From the NCBI RefSeq assembly GCF_026898155.1, contig NZ_CP114029.1, positions 2,460,001 through 2,524,000 on the forward strand: a DNA stretch of 64,000 nucleotides, in the 5' to 3' direction. The DNA comes from Jiella pelagia (lineage in GTDB: Bacteria; Pseudomonadota; Alphaproteobacteria; Rhizobiales; Rhizobiaceae). A program made the position numbers and the translations under genes. Below, piece after piece: positions 1 to 7,485 of this stretch. Numbering within the stretch: the stretch's first letter is position 1; every line of letters begins with the position of its first letter. The notes beneath the pieces are model-generated. The model was not told where the DNA came from, did not search any database, and saw nothing but the letters and a program-made list of their open reading frames with translations.

Positions 1-752
1 GCGCCGACCCCAACAACATGCCGTTCTCGGACGAGGCGGGCGAGGGCTTCGAACAGGCGGTCGCCGAGTTTCTGGCCAAGAAGCTCGGTCGCAGCGAGGT
101 GACCTACAGCTATTTTCCACAGGCCACCGGCTTCGTGCGGATGACGCTCGGCTCGAATCTCTGCGACGTCATCATGAGCTACCCGCAGGGGGACGAGCTC
201 GTCCAGAACACCAACGCCTGGTATCGCACGGCCTATTCGCTGGTCTATCCGAAGGGCAGCGATCTCGACGGCGTGACGGTCCTCGAAGATCCCAAACTGA
301 AGGGCAAGCGGATCGGCGTCGTCGCCGGCACGCCGCCCGCCACCTACATCGCCAAGGCCGGCCTGATGGGCAAGGCCAAGCCCTATCAGCTGATGGTCGA
401 CACGCGGGTTGAGAATTCGGCCAAGTCGATGATCGACGATCTCGTCGCGGGCGAGATCGACGCCGCCGTGCTGTGGGGGCCGCTGGCCGGACATTACGCC
501 AAGCAGGCGGACGAGGACTTCACCGTGGTGCCGCTCACCCACGAGGGCAAGGGCCCGGCGATGACCTTCCGCATCACCATGGGCGTGCGCCCGGCCGACC
601 AGGAATGGAAGCGCACGCTGAACCGCGTGATCGCCGCCAATCAGGGCGAGATCAACGACATCCTCCTCTCCTACGGCGTCCCGCTCCTCGACGAGCAGGA
701 TCGCCCGATCGCGCCGTCCGGGAAGGCCGAGGCCGGCGTCCCGAAGGGCTGA
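1..752 (+). CDS. XoxJ/MxaJ-like quinoprotein dehydrogenase-associated periplasmic binding protein (5' partial)
   Basis: The reading frame is open from the first bases of the window (frame begins at base 3), so the gene starts outside it. The visible protein is the C-terminal ~250 residues of a family 3-type solute-binding protein: it opens with ADPNNMPFSDEAGEGFE, the characteristic beginning of the mature XoxJ/MxaJ domain, then shows GSNLCDVIMSYP and a second lobe with KGKRIGVVAGTPP and DAAVLWGPLAGHYAK. Family knowledge: these periplasmic proteins accompany PQQ-dependent methanol or alcohol dehydrogenases (XoxF/MxaF) and are thought to help enzyme maturation rather than ligand import. The next gene is the PQQ-linked CXXXCW rhodanese, which supports this reading. 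The dehydrogenase and its cytochrome c would lie to the left, out of view. Confidence 0.88.
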   Translation, partial: ADPNNMPFSDEAGEGFEQAVAEFLAKKLGRSEVTYSYFPQATGFVRMTLGSNLCDVIMSYPQGDELVQNTNAWYRTAYSLVYPKGSDLDGVTVLEDPKLKGKRIGVVAGTPPATYIAKAGLMGKAKPYQLMVDTRVENSAKSMIDDLVAGEIDAAVLWGPLAGHYAKQADEDFTVVPLTHEGKGPAMTFRITMGVRPADQEWKRTLNRVIAANQGEINDILLSYGVPLLDEQDRPIAPSGKAEAGVPKG

Positions 753-789
753 TATGGTGGCCGCCGGGCTCAACGAGGGGGAGCATCTG

Positions 790-1524
790 ATGGCAGATCA
801 AGCCGGTGTTCCGGAGCGTGGCGGATGCCCGCTCGCACCGCTCGGAGATTTGCCGGATGCTGCGACGACGGGACCCGGCGTCGTTCGCGCGTTTTCGCAC
901 CCTTGGCGCCGCGCGTCCCGGCTGCGCCGGATCGGATTGAGCGCGCTTTCGGCCGGCATGCTGCTTGGCGCATCGATCGCCGGGCCGATCGCTCCGGGTG
1001 CGGCTCTTGCCGACGAAACCACCGAAAGCCGGCCAGGTGCGGTGCCCGAACCGGAGGGCTACCGGATGGACGGCTATCGTTCGCCCGTCCCGGCGACGCT
1101 GGCCGGTGGGACGGTGGTCGACACTCCCGAGGCCGTCCGCCTGCACGAACAAGGGGCGCCCTTCATCGACGTCCTGCCCCGAGTGCCGCGGCCGAAGGGC
1201 CTGCCCGAGGGGACCATCTGGCGGCCGGAGCAGCGCCACGACATCCCCGGCTCGATCTGGCTCGTCGACACCGGCTACGGCGAGCTGGCGCCGGTCATGG
1301 AACGCTATTTCCTTGCCGGCCTCGCCGAGGCGTCGCAGGGCGACAAAGCCGCCCCGATCGTGTTTTACTGCAAGCGCGACTGCTGGATGAGCTACAACGC
1401 CGCCAAGCGGGCCATCGCCGCCGGCTATTCCTCGGTCTACTGGTATCCGGACGGAACCGACGGCTGGGCCGAAGCCGGCCGGCCGCTGGAAAAGCGCGAG
1501 CCGCAGCCCCGGCCGGACGAGTAG
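790..1524 (+). CDS. PQQ-dependent catabolism-associated CXXXCW motif protein (rhodanese-like, exported)
   Basis: A protein of 244 residues with an extended basic N-terminal region, then a hydrophobic stretch ending GAALA, likely a signal peptide, and a rhodanese-fold C-terminal half. The signature is FYCKRDCWMSYNAAKRA, a C-x3-C-W motif where a rhodanese would carry one catalytic cysteine; FIDVLPRVPRP and DIPGSIWLVDTGYGEL are further family landmarks. Family knowledge: this group co-occurs with PQQ alcohol dehydrogenase systems and is suspected to handle a redox cofactor or metal in the periplasm. The start at 790 is preferred over an in-frame ATG at 754 because GAGGGGGAG lies just upstream. 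It follows the XoxJ-like gene by a few tens of bases and is probably cotranscribed. Confidence 0.85.
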   Translation: MADQAGVPERGGCPLAPLGDLPDAATTGPGVVRAFSHPWRRASRLRRIGLSALSAGMLLGASIAGPIAPGAALADETTESRPGAVPEPEGYRMDGYRSPVPATLAGGTVVDTPEAVRLHEQGAPFIDVLPRVPRPKGLPEGTIWRPEQRHDIPGSIWLVDTGYGELAPVMERYFLAGLAEASQGDKAAPIVFYCKRDCWMSYNAAKRAIAAGYSSVYWYPDGTDGWAEAGRPLEKREPQPRPDE

Positions 1525-1612
1525 CGGGCGTCACATTGCCGAGACCGTGATTTGCGCCGCAGCGCCGATTCCGTACCCTCCTGCAGGAAGGCGCGATTTA
1601 AGTGGAGACGGG

Positions 1613-2077
1613 ATGATGGACACAAAGGCCGGATGGCTGCGAGTTGCCGCAGCGGGTGTGGCGATGGCCGTTTCTCTAGCCGCGTTCCAGGCGCAGGCGG
1701 GCGAGCGCATGACGGTCTTCGCCTCACCCGATTGCGGCTGCTGCGCTGCATGGGCCCGTCATGTCGAGGATGCCGGTTTCGACGTCACGGTCCGGCATCT
1801 CGCCATGGCCGACCTTCATGCCAGGAAACGGGCGGCGGGCATTTCCCCCTCCCAGGCCTCCTGCCACACCGCCCTGGTCGGTGGCTATGCGATCGAGGGA
1901 CATGTTCCCGCCAACGAGATCCTGAAGCTTCTTCAAGACGCGCCGGAAGCGATCGGCCTTTCCGTTCCGGGCATGCCGGCCGATGCCCCGGGCATGGGAT
2001 CGGGCCGCGAGCCATATGACGTGCTTCTGGTGAAGCCCGACGGCTCGACCCGGATTTTCGCCAGTTACCCAAAGTGA
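1613..2077 (+). CDS. DUF411 family exported metal-binding protein
   Basis: About 154 residues with an N-terminal signal peptide (hydrophobic core, cleavage after AFQAQA). The mature part begins with FASPDCGCCAAWARHVEDAGF and carries a second cysteine motif SQASCHTALVGGYAIEGHVPA, the two hallmarks of DUF411 proteins. Members are found with copper or other metal handling genes; a cupro-protein role is inferred, not shown. Two adjacent ATG codons (1613 and 1616) follow a GGAG ribosome binding site, so either may be used. The ORF could be extended upstream to 1547, but that part lacks a ribosome site. It lies about 90 bases after the rhodanese gene and may belong to the same unit. Confidence 0.85.
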   Translation: MMDTKAGWLRVAAAGVAMAVSLAAFQAQAGERMTVFASPDCGCCAAWARHVEDAGFDVTVRHLAMADLHARKRAAGISPSQASCHTALVGGYAIEGHVPANEILKLLQDAPEAIGLSVPGMPADAPGMGSGREPYDVLLVKPDGSTRIFASYPK

Positions 2078-2226
2078 TCAGACGACCGCCGATCCGGTAG
2101 AACGGCGGTCGCGTCGTCATCCTCGTTGATGGGTCGACGACCACAAGGCGCTCTCATGCCGCCGAGGAAATGAAGCGACCTGTCGGTCGCTCCGCGCTCG
2201 GAACAGGCGGCAAGTGCCGCTTGCCA

Positions 2227-3003
2227 TCAGCCGCCCCAGACCATCATGCGGATCGGCATCCACAGGCCCATGCCGATCATCACGAGATTTTCCGTCAGGG
2301 AGACGAAGCCGAGCGGCACGTTGGAGCCGCCGCCGACGCAGGCGCATTTCAGTTCCCGCTTCTGGACATAGACCGCATAATACACGGAGACCGCCCCGAT
2401 CGTCCCGATGACGAGCGCGATCGGCGCCGACAGCCAGGTCAGCGCGCCGGCGATCATCAACAGCCCCGCCAGGGTCTCGGCGAACGGATAGATCTTGCCG
2501 TAGCGCACCCAGCGCTTGGCCAGGAGATCGTAGTTCAGGAACATCGTCGAGAAGCTCTCGACGTCCTGCAGCTTCTGGATGCCGAGCAGCGTCATCGCAA
2601 TGGCGAAGAACCATTCGATGGCCCTGAGGGTGAAGATCGTCTCATAGGCCGCCCAGCTGATCGCCAGACCCATCAGGAAGGCGACGGAGAAGATCGCGAT
2701 CACCGGCTGATAGGTGGTCTCGTCCGCGGACTTCACCGTCTTGCCGAAATGCTCGCGCAGCTCGGTGTAGCCGCCGACACGGTTCCCGCCGATGAAGGTC
2801 TGCGGCGTCGTCTCGACGTCGTGCTTCGCCTTGAAGGCGTCGGTCTCTTCGCGTGTCGTCAGCCAGTGATCCTCGACGACATAGCCTTCGCGCTCAAGGA
2901 GATCCTTGGACTTCAGCCCGAAGGGGCAGACGTGGTGATCCATGACCATCCGGTGGAGGACGGCCTTTTTTCCGGTTTCGGAAGTCGGAGAAATCGTCGT
3001 CAT
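2227..3003 (-). CDS. Glutaredoxin-MauE/DoxX fusion membrane protein
   Basis: A 258-residue two-domain protein. Residues ~13-90 form a glutaredoxin domain with HHVCPFGLKSKDLLEREGY (single-cysteine CPFG active site, Cys26) and TTPQTFIGGNRVGGYTELREHF. Residues ~100-258 hold four or five hydrophobic segments of the MauE/DoxX type with two further cysteines in KCACVGGG. Family knowledge: MauE-like membrane proteins with thioredoxin-fold partners are linked to periplasmic disulfide or redox handling during methylamine dehydrogenase maturation; the fused form is common in alphaproteobacteria and its substrate is unknown. It is encoded opposite to the upstream C1/PQQ genes and is divergent from preT. 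A role in periplasmic redox homeostasis is an inference. Confidence 0.8.
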   Translation of the reverse strand: MTTISPTSETGKKAVLHRMVMDHHVCPFGLKSKDLLEREGYVVEDHWLTTREETDAFKAKHDVETTPQTFIGGNRVGGYTELREHFGKTVKSADETTYQPVIAIFSVAFLMGLAISWAAYETIFTLRAIEWFFAIAMTLLGIQKLQDVESFSTMFLNYDLLAKRWVRYGKIYPFAETLAGLLMIAGALTWLSAPIALVIGTIGAVSVYYAVYVQKRELKCACVGGGSNVPLGFVSLTENLVMIGMGLWMPIRMMVWGG

Positions 3004-3264
3004 GTTCCAGATCCGTCGTTTCGCGGATGCGCGGCTTCGCTCCGCTGTGCCTGTATTGGAACCGAAGATGGTGATTCCAGCGACTGGAAGGTCAACAGCG
3101 CGGGGGGCAGGTGGTATGCGCCGACCAGGCGATCCTCGCCGTTTTTGACCAAACGATAAAAAATTTGACGGAAGCGGAAAATAGAATCATTCTGCTTTTC
3201 GAGCGGATGAAAGTGCCGCCTCTGCGGTGGCGATCGAGAGTTCGGCAGCAGCGAGAAAAAAGGG

Positions 3265-4647
3265 ATGAACGCGATGACCGATCCCGCACGACCCGACATC
3301 CGGGCCGGCCGCCTCCCGGCCGAGACGCTGGCGAGCGGCTTTTCGGATCTTCACCCGGCGCTTGAGCCGCATGAGGTTCTCGTCGAGGCCGACCGCTGCT
3401 ATTTCTGCTACGACGCGCCGTGCATGCAGGCCTGTCCGACCACCATCGACATTCCGCTGTTCATTCGCGAGATCCAGGCCGGCAATTCGATCGGCGCGGC
3501 GAAGACCATTCTTTCGGCCAACATCCTTGGCGGCATGTGCGCGCGGGTCTGCCCGACCGAGACGCTGTGCGAAGAGGTGTGTGTGCGCGAGGTGGCGGAG
3601 GGCAAGCCGGTGCAGATCGGTCTGTTGCAGCGCCACGCCACCGACGCGCTGATGGAAACGGGGCACCATCCGTTCAAGCGCGCCGCGCCGACGGGCAGGC
3701 GGATCGCCGTTGTCGGCGCCGGCCCAGCCGGCCTCTCATGCGCCCATCGCCTCGCGATGCTCGGCCATGAGGTGACGATCCTCGAGGCGAGGGAGAAGCC
3801 GGGCGGGCTCAACGAATACGGCATCGCCGCCTACAAAGCGACGGAGGACTTCGCCCAGCGGGAGGTGGAATTCCTCCTGAAGATCGGCGGCATCACGATC
3901 GAGACCGGCAAGGCGCTCGGCCGCGACATCCATCTCGCCGATCTGCGCCGCGACTACGACGCGGTCTTCCTCGGTCTCGGCCTTGCCGGCGTCAACGCGC
4001 TCGGTCTGGCCGACGGCGAGGATCATCACGGCTCGCACGACGCGGTCGCCTGGATCGCCGATCTGCGCCAGACGACGGACCTCTCCGGGCTTCCCGTCGG
4101 CCGGCGGGTGGTGGTCATCGGCGGCGGCATGACGGCGATCGACGCGGCTGTGCAGGCGAAGGCGCTCGGCGCCGACGAGGTGACCATCGCCTATCGCCGC
4201 GGCCGCGAGGCGATGAATGCCAGCCCTTACGAGCAGGAAGTGGCGGCGACGCGCGGCGTCCATCTGCGCTTTAACCTGCAGCCGAAGCGGATCCTGGCAG
4301 AGGGCGGCCATGTCGTCGGCATCGAGCTGGAGCGCACCCGCATCGAGGCGGGCCGGTTGGTGCTGACCGGCGAGACGGTGACGATTGAGGCCGACCAGGT
4401 GTTCAAGGCGATCGGCCAGAGTTTCGTCGCAGACGGCACCGACGGGGAGGGAGCGATGATCGCGCTGGAGCGCGGCCGCATCCAGGTCGATGACATGCGC
4501 CGGACGGCGCTCGACGGCGTCTGGGCCGGCGGCGACTGCATCTCGGAAGGCGAGGACCTCACCGTCGTCGCCGTCGAGGACGGCAAGATCGCGGCCATGG
4601 ACATCCATGCGGCGCTGACGGCGGCGGAGAAGGTCGCGGCGGAGTGA
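3265..4647 (+). CDS. preT: NAD-dependent dihydropyrimidine dehydrogenase subunit PreT
   Basis: A 460-residue flavoprotein resembling the small subunit of glutamate synthase. The N-terminal part has cysteine clusters for two 4Fe-4S centres (CYFCYDAPCMQACP and CARVCPTETLCEEVC). An FAD-binding GAGPAGLSCAHRLAMLGH follows at ~residue 150, a second dinucleotide motif VVIGGGMTAIDAA at ~290, and a closing FAD motif GVWAGGDC near the C terminus. With PreA it reduces uracil and thymine to their dihydro forms, the first step of reductive pyrimidine breakdown. AAAAAGGG precedes the start; the in-frame ATG at 3274 has better spacing than the one at 3265. Normally preT and preA are adjacent; here about 1.1 kb containing an unknown ORF and a HicBA pair separates them. 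Confidence 0.93.
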   Translation: MNAMTDPARPDIRAGRLPAETLASGFSDLHPALEPHEVLVEADRCYFCYDAPCMQACPTTIDIPLFIREIQAGNSIGAAKTILSANILGGMCARVCPTETLCEEVCVREVAEGKPVQIGLLQRHATDALMETGHHPFKRAAPTGRRIAVVGAGPAGLSCAHRLAMLGHEVTILEAREKPGGLNEYGIAAYKATEDFAQREVEFLLKIGGITIETGKALGRDIHLADLRRDYDAVFLGLGLAGVNALGLADGEDHHGSHDAVAWIADLRQTTDLSGLPVGRRVVVIGGGMTAIDAAVQAKALGADEVTIAYRRGREAMNASPYEQEVAATRGVHLRFNLQPKRILAEGGHVVGIELERTRIEAGRLVLTGETVTIEADQVFKAIGQSFVADGTDGEGAMIALERGRIQVDDMRRTALDGVWAGGDCISEGEDLTVVAVEDGKIAAMDIHAALTAAEKVAAE

Positions 4648-4651
4648 AAGA

Positions 4652-5149
4652 ATGGCCGATCCTTCTCAGGCGGAACGCAATGCTCTTGCCGCTATTGTTA
4701 AAACCACCGACCCCGACGTTCTGCGCAACCTCATCAAAAATGCTCGACGTCTAGGGTCGGAGACAGTGATGAAGGCCGCGTTTTCCCGTTTATGTGAAGT
4801 GCAGCCCGGCGCATCGCCGGGTTCACTTGAGCATGACGTATGGCAATCAATTTTTGCCCTGGAAGAGATGCTACGTGATGAACGGGGAAAGACTGTTCGT
4901 CTGAACCGAACGAGACAAAAAATCGGCCGCGACGGTGAAAGGAAGACGGTTTCGGATCTAACGCTCAAGTCAACGCCTTCTGAGGGTTTTCACGATCTCG
5001 TTCAGAGGGGCTATCCAGAGCTTACGTTTGAAGCCGTGGTTCTGCGGCATCCGCAGGATTTTGACGATCAAACTACGGCAGCCGCTCGGGTTCGATTAAT
5101 CGACGCCGGGCTAGACCCAGAAGCAGTTTCGCCTGCAGACGGAGCGTGA
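4652..5149 (+). CDS. Hypothetical protein of an alphaproteobacterial family of unknown function
   Basis: A 165-residue soluble protein starting four bases after the preT stop codon. No catalytic motif is evident. The middle and C-terminal part (LEEMLRDERGKTVRLNRTRQ, then SEGFHDLVQRGYPELTFEAV and VLRHPQDFD) resembles a small family I recall from alphaproteobacterial accessory regions without a known function. The coding sequence is visibly AT-richer than its neighbours and uses rarer codons (for example TTA, ATT, CTA, AAT), a sign of recent acquisition. Together with the HicBA pair downstream it makes an island inside the preT-preA operon. Function is not assignable; a regulatory or defence-associated role would be speculation. 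Confidence 0.7.
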   Translation: MADPSQAERNALAAIVKTTDPDVLRNLIKNARRLGSETVMKAAFSRLCEVQPGASPGSLEHDVWQSIFALEEMLRDERGKTVRLNRTRQKIGRDGERKTVSDLTLKSTPSEGFHDLVQRGYPELTFEAVVLRHPQDFDDQTTAAARVRLIDAGLDPEAVSPADGA

Positions 5150-5152
5150 GCC

Positions 5153-5251
5153 ATGGCCGACCTCACCACAGGCTCCCATTTGCATCTTCTCGTTGAACCG
5201 CTGCGGCCGGCTGCCTCGCCACGACGTACGCGCGTTGACCATGGTTCATAG
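5153..5251 (+). other. Short ORF echoing the preA start (possible relic or duplication scar)
   Basis: A 32-codon ORF opening MADLTTGSHLHLL. Its first 18 bases match the preA start at 5792 (MADLTTSFLG) in 16 positions, including ATGGCCGACCT perfectly, and then diverge. It is preceded by GGAGCG, a plausible ribosome site. The most economical reading is that the 5' edge of preA was partly duplicated or captured when the island landed between preT and preA. It could also be chance. It is unlikely to encode a functional peptide. Confidence 0.4.
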
Positions 5252-5479
5252 GCTAGCGATGAGTGTCTCGACCGATAGACCCGACTGCTTGAGGATCTGC
5301 GCCAGCGTGGCACGCTTGAGCGCTTTGCGGCCATGAACCGGGACGGTCACATTCATCATTGGCGGGCCGTCTCGTCTCATGATGTGGTGGCTGCCGCTCA
5401 CTCTGACGAGATGAAACCCGTTTCGTTCCAGCGCCCGCTTTACCTCGGCTCCCGAGCAGACCGGCAGTCCCGGCGCCAA
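5246..5479 (-). CDS. hicA: HicA-family mRNA interferase toxin
   Basis: A 77-residue protein of typical HicA (YcfA) size. It has the family core: SGAEVKRALERNGFHLVRVSGSHHIMRRDG followed by TVPVHGRKALKRATLAQILKQSGL. The SGSHHIM segment carries the conserved histidine used for RNA cleavage in the double-stranded-RNA-binding-like fold. It is read right after hicB with a two-base gap on the minus strand, so antitoxin and toxin are translated together. The stop codon lies inside the short preA-like ORF on the other strand. Family knowledge: HicA cleaves mRNA when free of HicB. Both the catalytic histidine and full length are present, so the toxin looks intact. Confidence 0.88.
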   Translation of the reverse strand: MAPGLPVCSGAEVKRALERNGFHLVRVSGSHHIMRRDGPPMMNVTVPVHGRKALKRATLAQILKQSGLSVETLIASL

Positions 5480-5481
5480 CT

Positions 5482-5712
5482 TCAGGCTGCGACCGTGAGA
5501 TGCTCGAGCTGTGGCTCGATGTCGGCCGGGATATCCCAGCCTTCTTCGCGGTACATTGCCAGAACTCCTTCGATCGCCTCCCTGGCGTTCGCCAAGGCCT
5601 CCTCTCGCGTGTCACCTTCTGTGACGACCTCCGGCAGCGCCGGGACGAGGACGGTGAAACCGCCTTCCGGCTGCGGCAAGAGATTGATCGTGTATCGCCG
5701 TTTCTCAGCCAT
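5482..5712 (-). CDS. hicB: HicB-family antitoxin
   Basis: A 76-residue protein with the HicB partial RNase H fold signature: RRYTINLLPQPEGGFTVLVPALPEVVTEGDTREEALANAREAIEGVLAMY. It lies directly upstream of hicA on the minus strand (gene order antitoxin then toxin, 2-base gap). It is a short form without an obvious separate C-terminal DNA-binding domain, so autoregulation may require another feature or may be weak. The hicB start lies only 79 bases from the start of preA on the opposite strand, so the preA promoter or leader overlaps the toxin-antitoxin control region. Confidence 0.88.
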   Translation of the reverse strand: MAEKRRYTINLLPQPEGGFTVLVPALPEVVTEGDTREEALANAREAIEGVLAMYREEGWDIPADIEPQLEHLTVAA

Positions 5713-5791
5713 GTCCGTCCCTCATCCTCTGCCCGCGAGCGGAGACCGCCCGAAATTCAATTCTGCCTTGACATAAAGAGGACTATCGCCG

Positions 5792-7135
5792 ATGGCCGAC
5801 CTGACGACAAGCTTCCTCGGCATCACCTCGCCGAACCCGTTCTGGCTCGCCTCGGCGCCGCCGACCGACAAGGAATACAACGTCCAGAGGGCCTTCGAGC
5901 AGGGCTGGGGCGGGGTGGTCTGGAAGACGCTCGGCGAGGATCCGCCGGTGGTCAACGTCAACGGCCCGCGCTATGGCGCGATGTGGGGGCCGGACCGGCG
6001 GCTGCTCGCCCTCAACAACATCGAGCTGATCACCGACCGGGCGCTCGACACCAACCTCGAGGAAATCGCGCGGGTCAAGCGCAACTGGCCGGATCGGGCG
6101 ATGATCGTCTCGCTGATGGTCCCTTGCGAGGAGGCGCCCTGGCAGAAGATCCTTGGCCTGGTCGAACAGACCGGCGCCGACGGGGTGGAGCTGAATTTCG
6201 GCTGCCCGCACGGAATGAGCGAGCGCGGCATGGGCTCGGCGGTCGGCCAGGTGCCGGAATACATCGAGATGGTCGCCCGGTGGTGCAAGCTGCATTCCAA
6301 GCTTCCGGTGATCGTCAAGCTGACGCCGAATATTTCCGACATCCGCCATCCGGCCCGGGCGGCGAAGAGGGGCGGAGCCGACGCCGTCTCGCTGATCAAC
6401 ACGGTCTCGGCGATCATGTCGATCGATCTCGACAACTTCGCTCCCACTCCGACGATCGACGGCAAGGGCTCCCATGGCGGCATGTGCGGCCCGGCGGTCA
6501 AGCCCATGGCGTTGAACATGGTCGCCGAGATCGCCCGCGATCCCGAGACCGCCGGCATCCCGATCTCCGGCATCGGCGGCATCACCACCTGGCGGGACGC
6601 GGCGGAGTTCATCGCGCTCGGTTGCGGCACCGTTCAGGTCTGCACGGCGGCGATGACCTACGGTTTCAAGGTGGTCAAGGAGATGACCTCGGGCCTGTCC
6701 GACTGGATGGACGAGAAGGGCTACGCCACGATCGAGGATTTCCGCGGCCGCGCCGCGCCGAACGTCACCGACTGGCAGTATCTCAACCTCAACTACGTGA
6801 CCAAGGCGCGGATCGACCAGGACAAGTGCATCTCCTGCGGCCGCTGCCACATCGCCTGCGAGGACACCTCGCACCAGGCGATCACCAGCATGGTGGACGG
6901 CAGGCGGCATTTCGAGGTGATCGACGAGGAATGCGTCGGCTGCAATCTCTGCGTCAATGTCTGTCCGGTCGAGGACTGCATCACCATGGAGCGCATCGCC
7001 GGCTACGATCCTCGGACAAAAAGGCCGATCCCGGACGAATACGCCAACTGGACGGCTCACCCGAACAATCCGATGGCGGCTGAGAAAGTGCAACATGCGC
7101 CGGAGCCGGTGATCCTGCCGGACGCCGCCGAGTAG
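5792..7135 (+). CDS. preA: NAD-dependent dihydropyrimidine dehydrogenase subunit PreA
   Basis: A 447-residue protein with an N-terminal TIM-barrel dihydroorotate-dehydrogenase-like domain (residues ~1-320; ITSPNPFWLASAPPTDKEYN, GVELNFGCPHGMSERGMGSA, VIVKLTPNISD, SLINTVSAIMSID) and a C-terminal ferredoxin domain with two 4Fe-4S motifs (CISCGRCHIACEDTSHQ and CVGCNLCVNVCPVEDC). It binds FMN and the pyrimidine and receives electrons from PreT. The start is the ATG at 5792 after AAAGAGGA at suitable distance. The lower-order pathway genes (dihydropyrimidinase, beta-ureidopropionase) are not in the window. Because an insertion split it from preT, its expression must come from its own promoter or from long read-through. 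Confidence 0.93.
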   Translation: MADLTTSFLGITSPNPFWLASAPPTDKEYNVQRAFEQGWGGVVWKTLGEDPPVVNVNGPRYGAMWGPDRRLLALNNIELITDRALDTNLEEIARVKRNWPDRAMIVSLMVPCEEAPWQKILGLVEQTGADGVELNFGCPHGMSERGMGSAVGQVPEYIEMVARWCKLHSKLPVIVKLTPNISDIRHPARAAKRGGADAVSLINTVSAIMSIDLDNFAPTPTIDGKGSHGGMCGPAVKPMALNMVAEIARDPETAGIPISGIGGITTWRDAAEFIALGCGTVQVCTAAMTYGFKVVKEMTSGLSDWMDEKGYATIEDFRGRAAPNVTDWQYLNLNYVTKARIDQDKCISCGRCHIACEDTSHQAITSMVDGRRHFEVIDEECVGCNLCVNVCPVEDCITMERIAGYDPRTKRPIPDEYANWTAHPNNPMAAEKVQHAPEPVILPDAAE

Positions 7136-7485
7136 CGGTCACCGTCCAGCGCCGACCTCGTCGACGCTGGCGGCGCGAAGCCGGATACCAACGACCTCGG
7201 GCAGTTGCCCTTAAAGAGGTCGCGTCGTCGTGCCGCAGGCGACCTGTGAGATTGCCACCGATCGCGTGCGACAGGCGAGCCCGTCTCGGCCTTTCCGGCG
7301 CCTGCGACCGCCGGCTGGAACGCTGTCGCCAAGGCTGCTTCTACTATGCGGCGGCTGAAACGTTCTGAACGCGCCGGGGCGTAACGGCGAAGTAACTTTA
7401 GCCAGCCATATTGCGCTTCTGGCGAGAGCCCAGCGTTTCCTCTGCCATCCGTTTGTTCCGCTCCTAATGCCGAGAAAGACGCGTA
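7136..7485. other. Intergenic region between preA and a GGDEF/EAL gene
   Basis: About 350 bases without a supported gene. No strong terminator hairpin with a T tract, tRNA or repeat was recognised. The last ~110 bases before 7486 are somewhat AT-richer and presumably hold the promoter of the GGDEF/EAL gene, but no convincing -35/-10 pair stands out. Confidence 0.5.
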
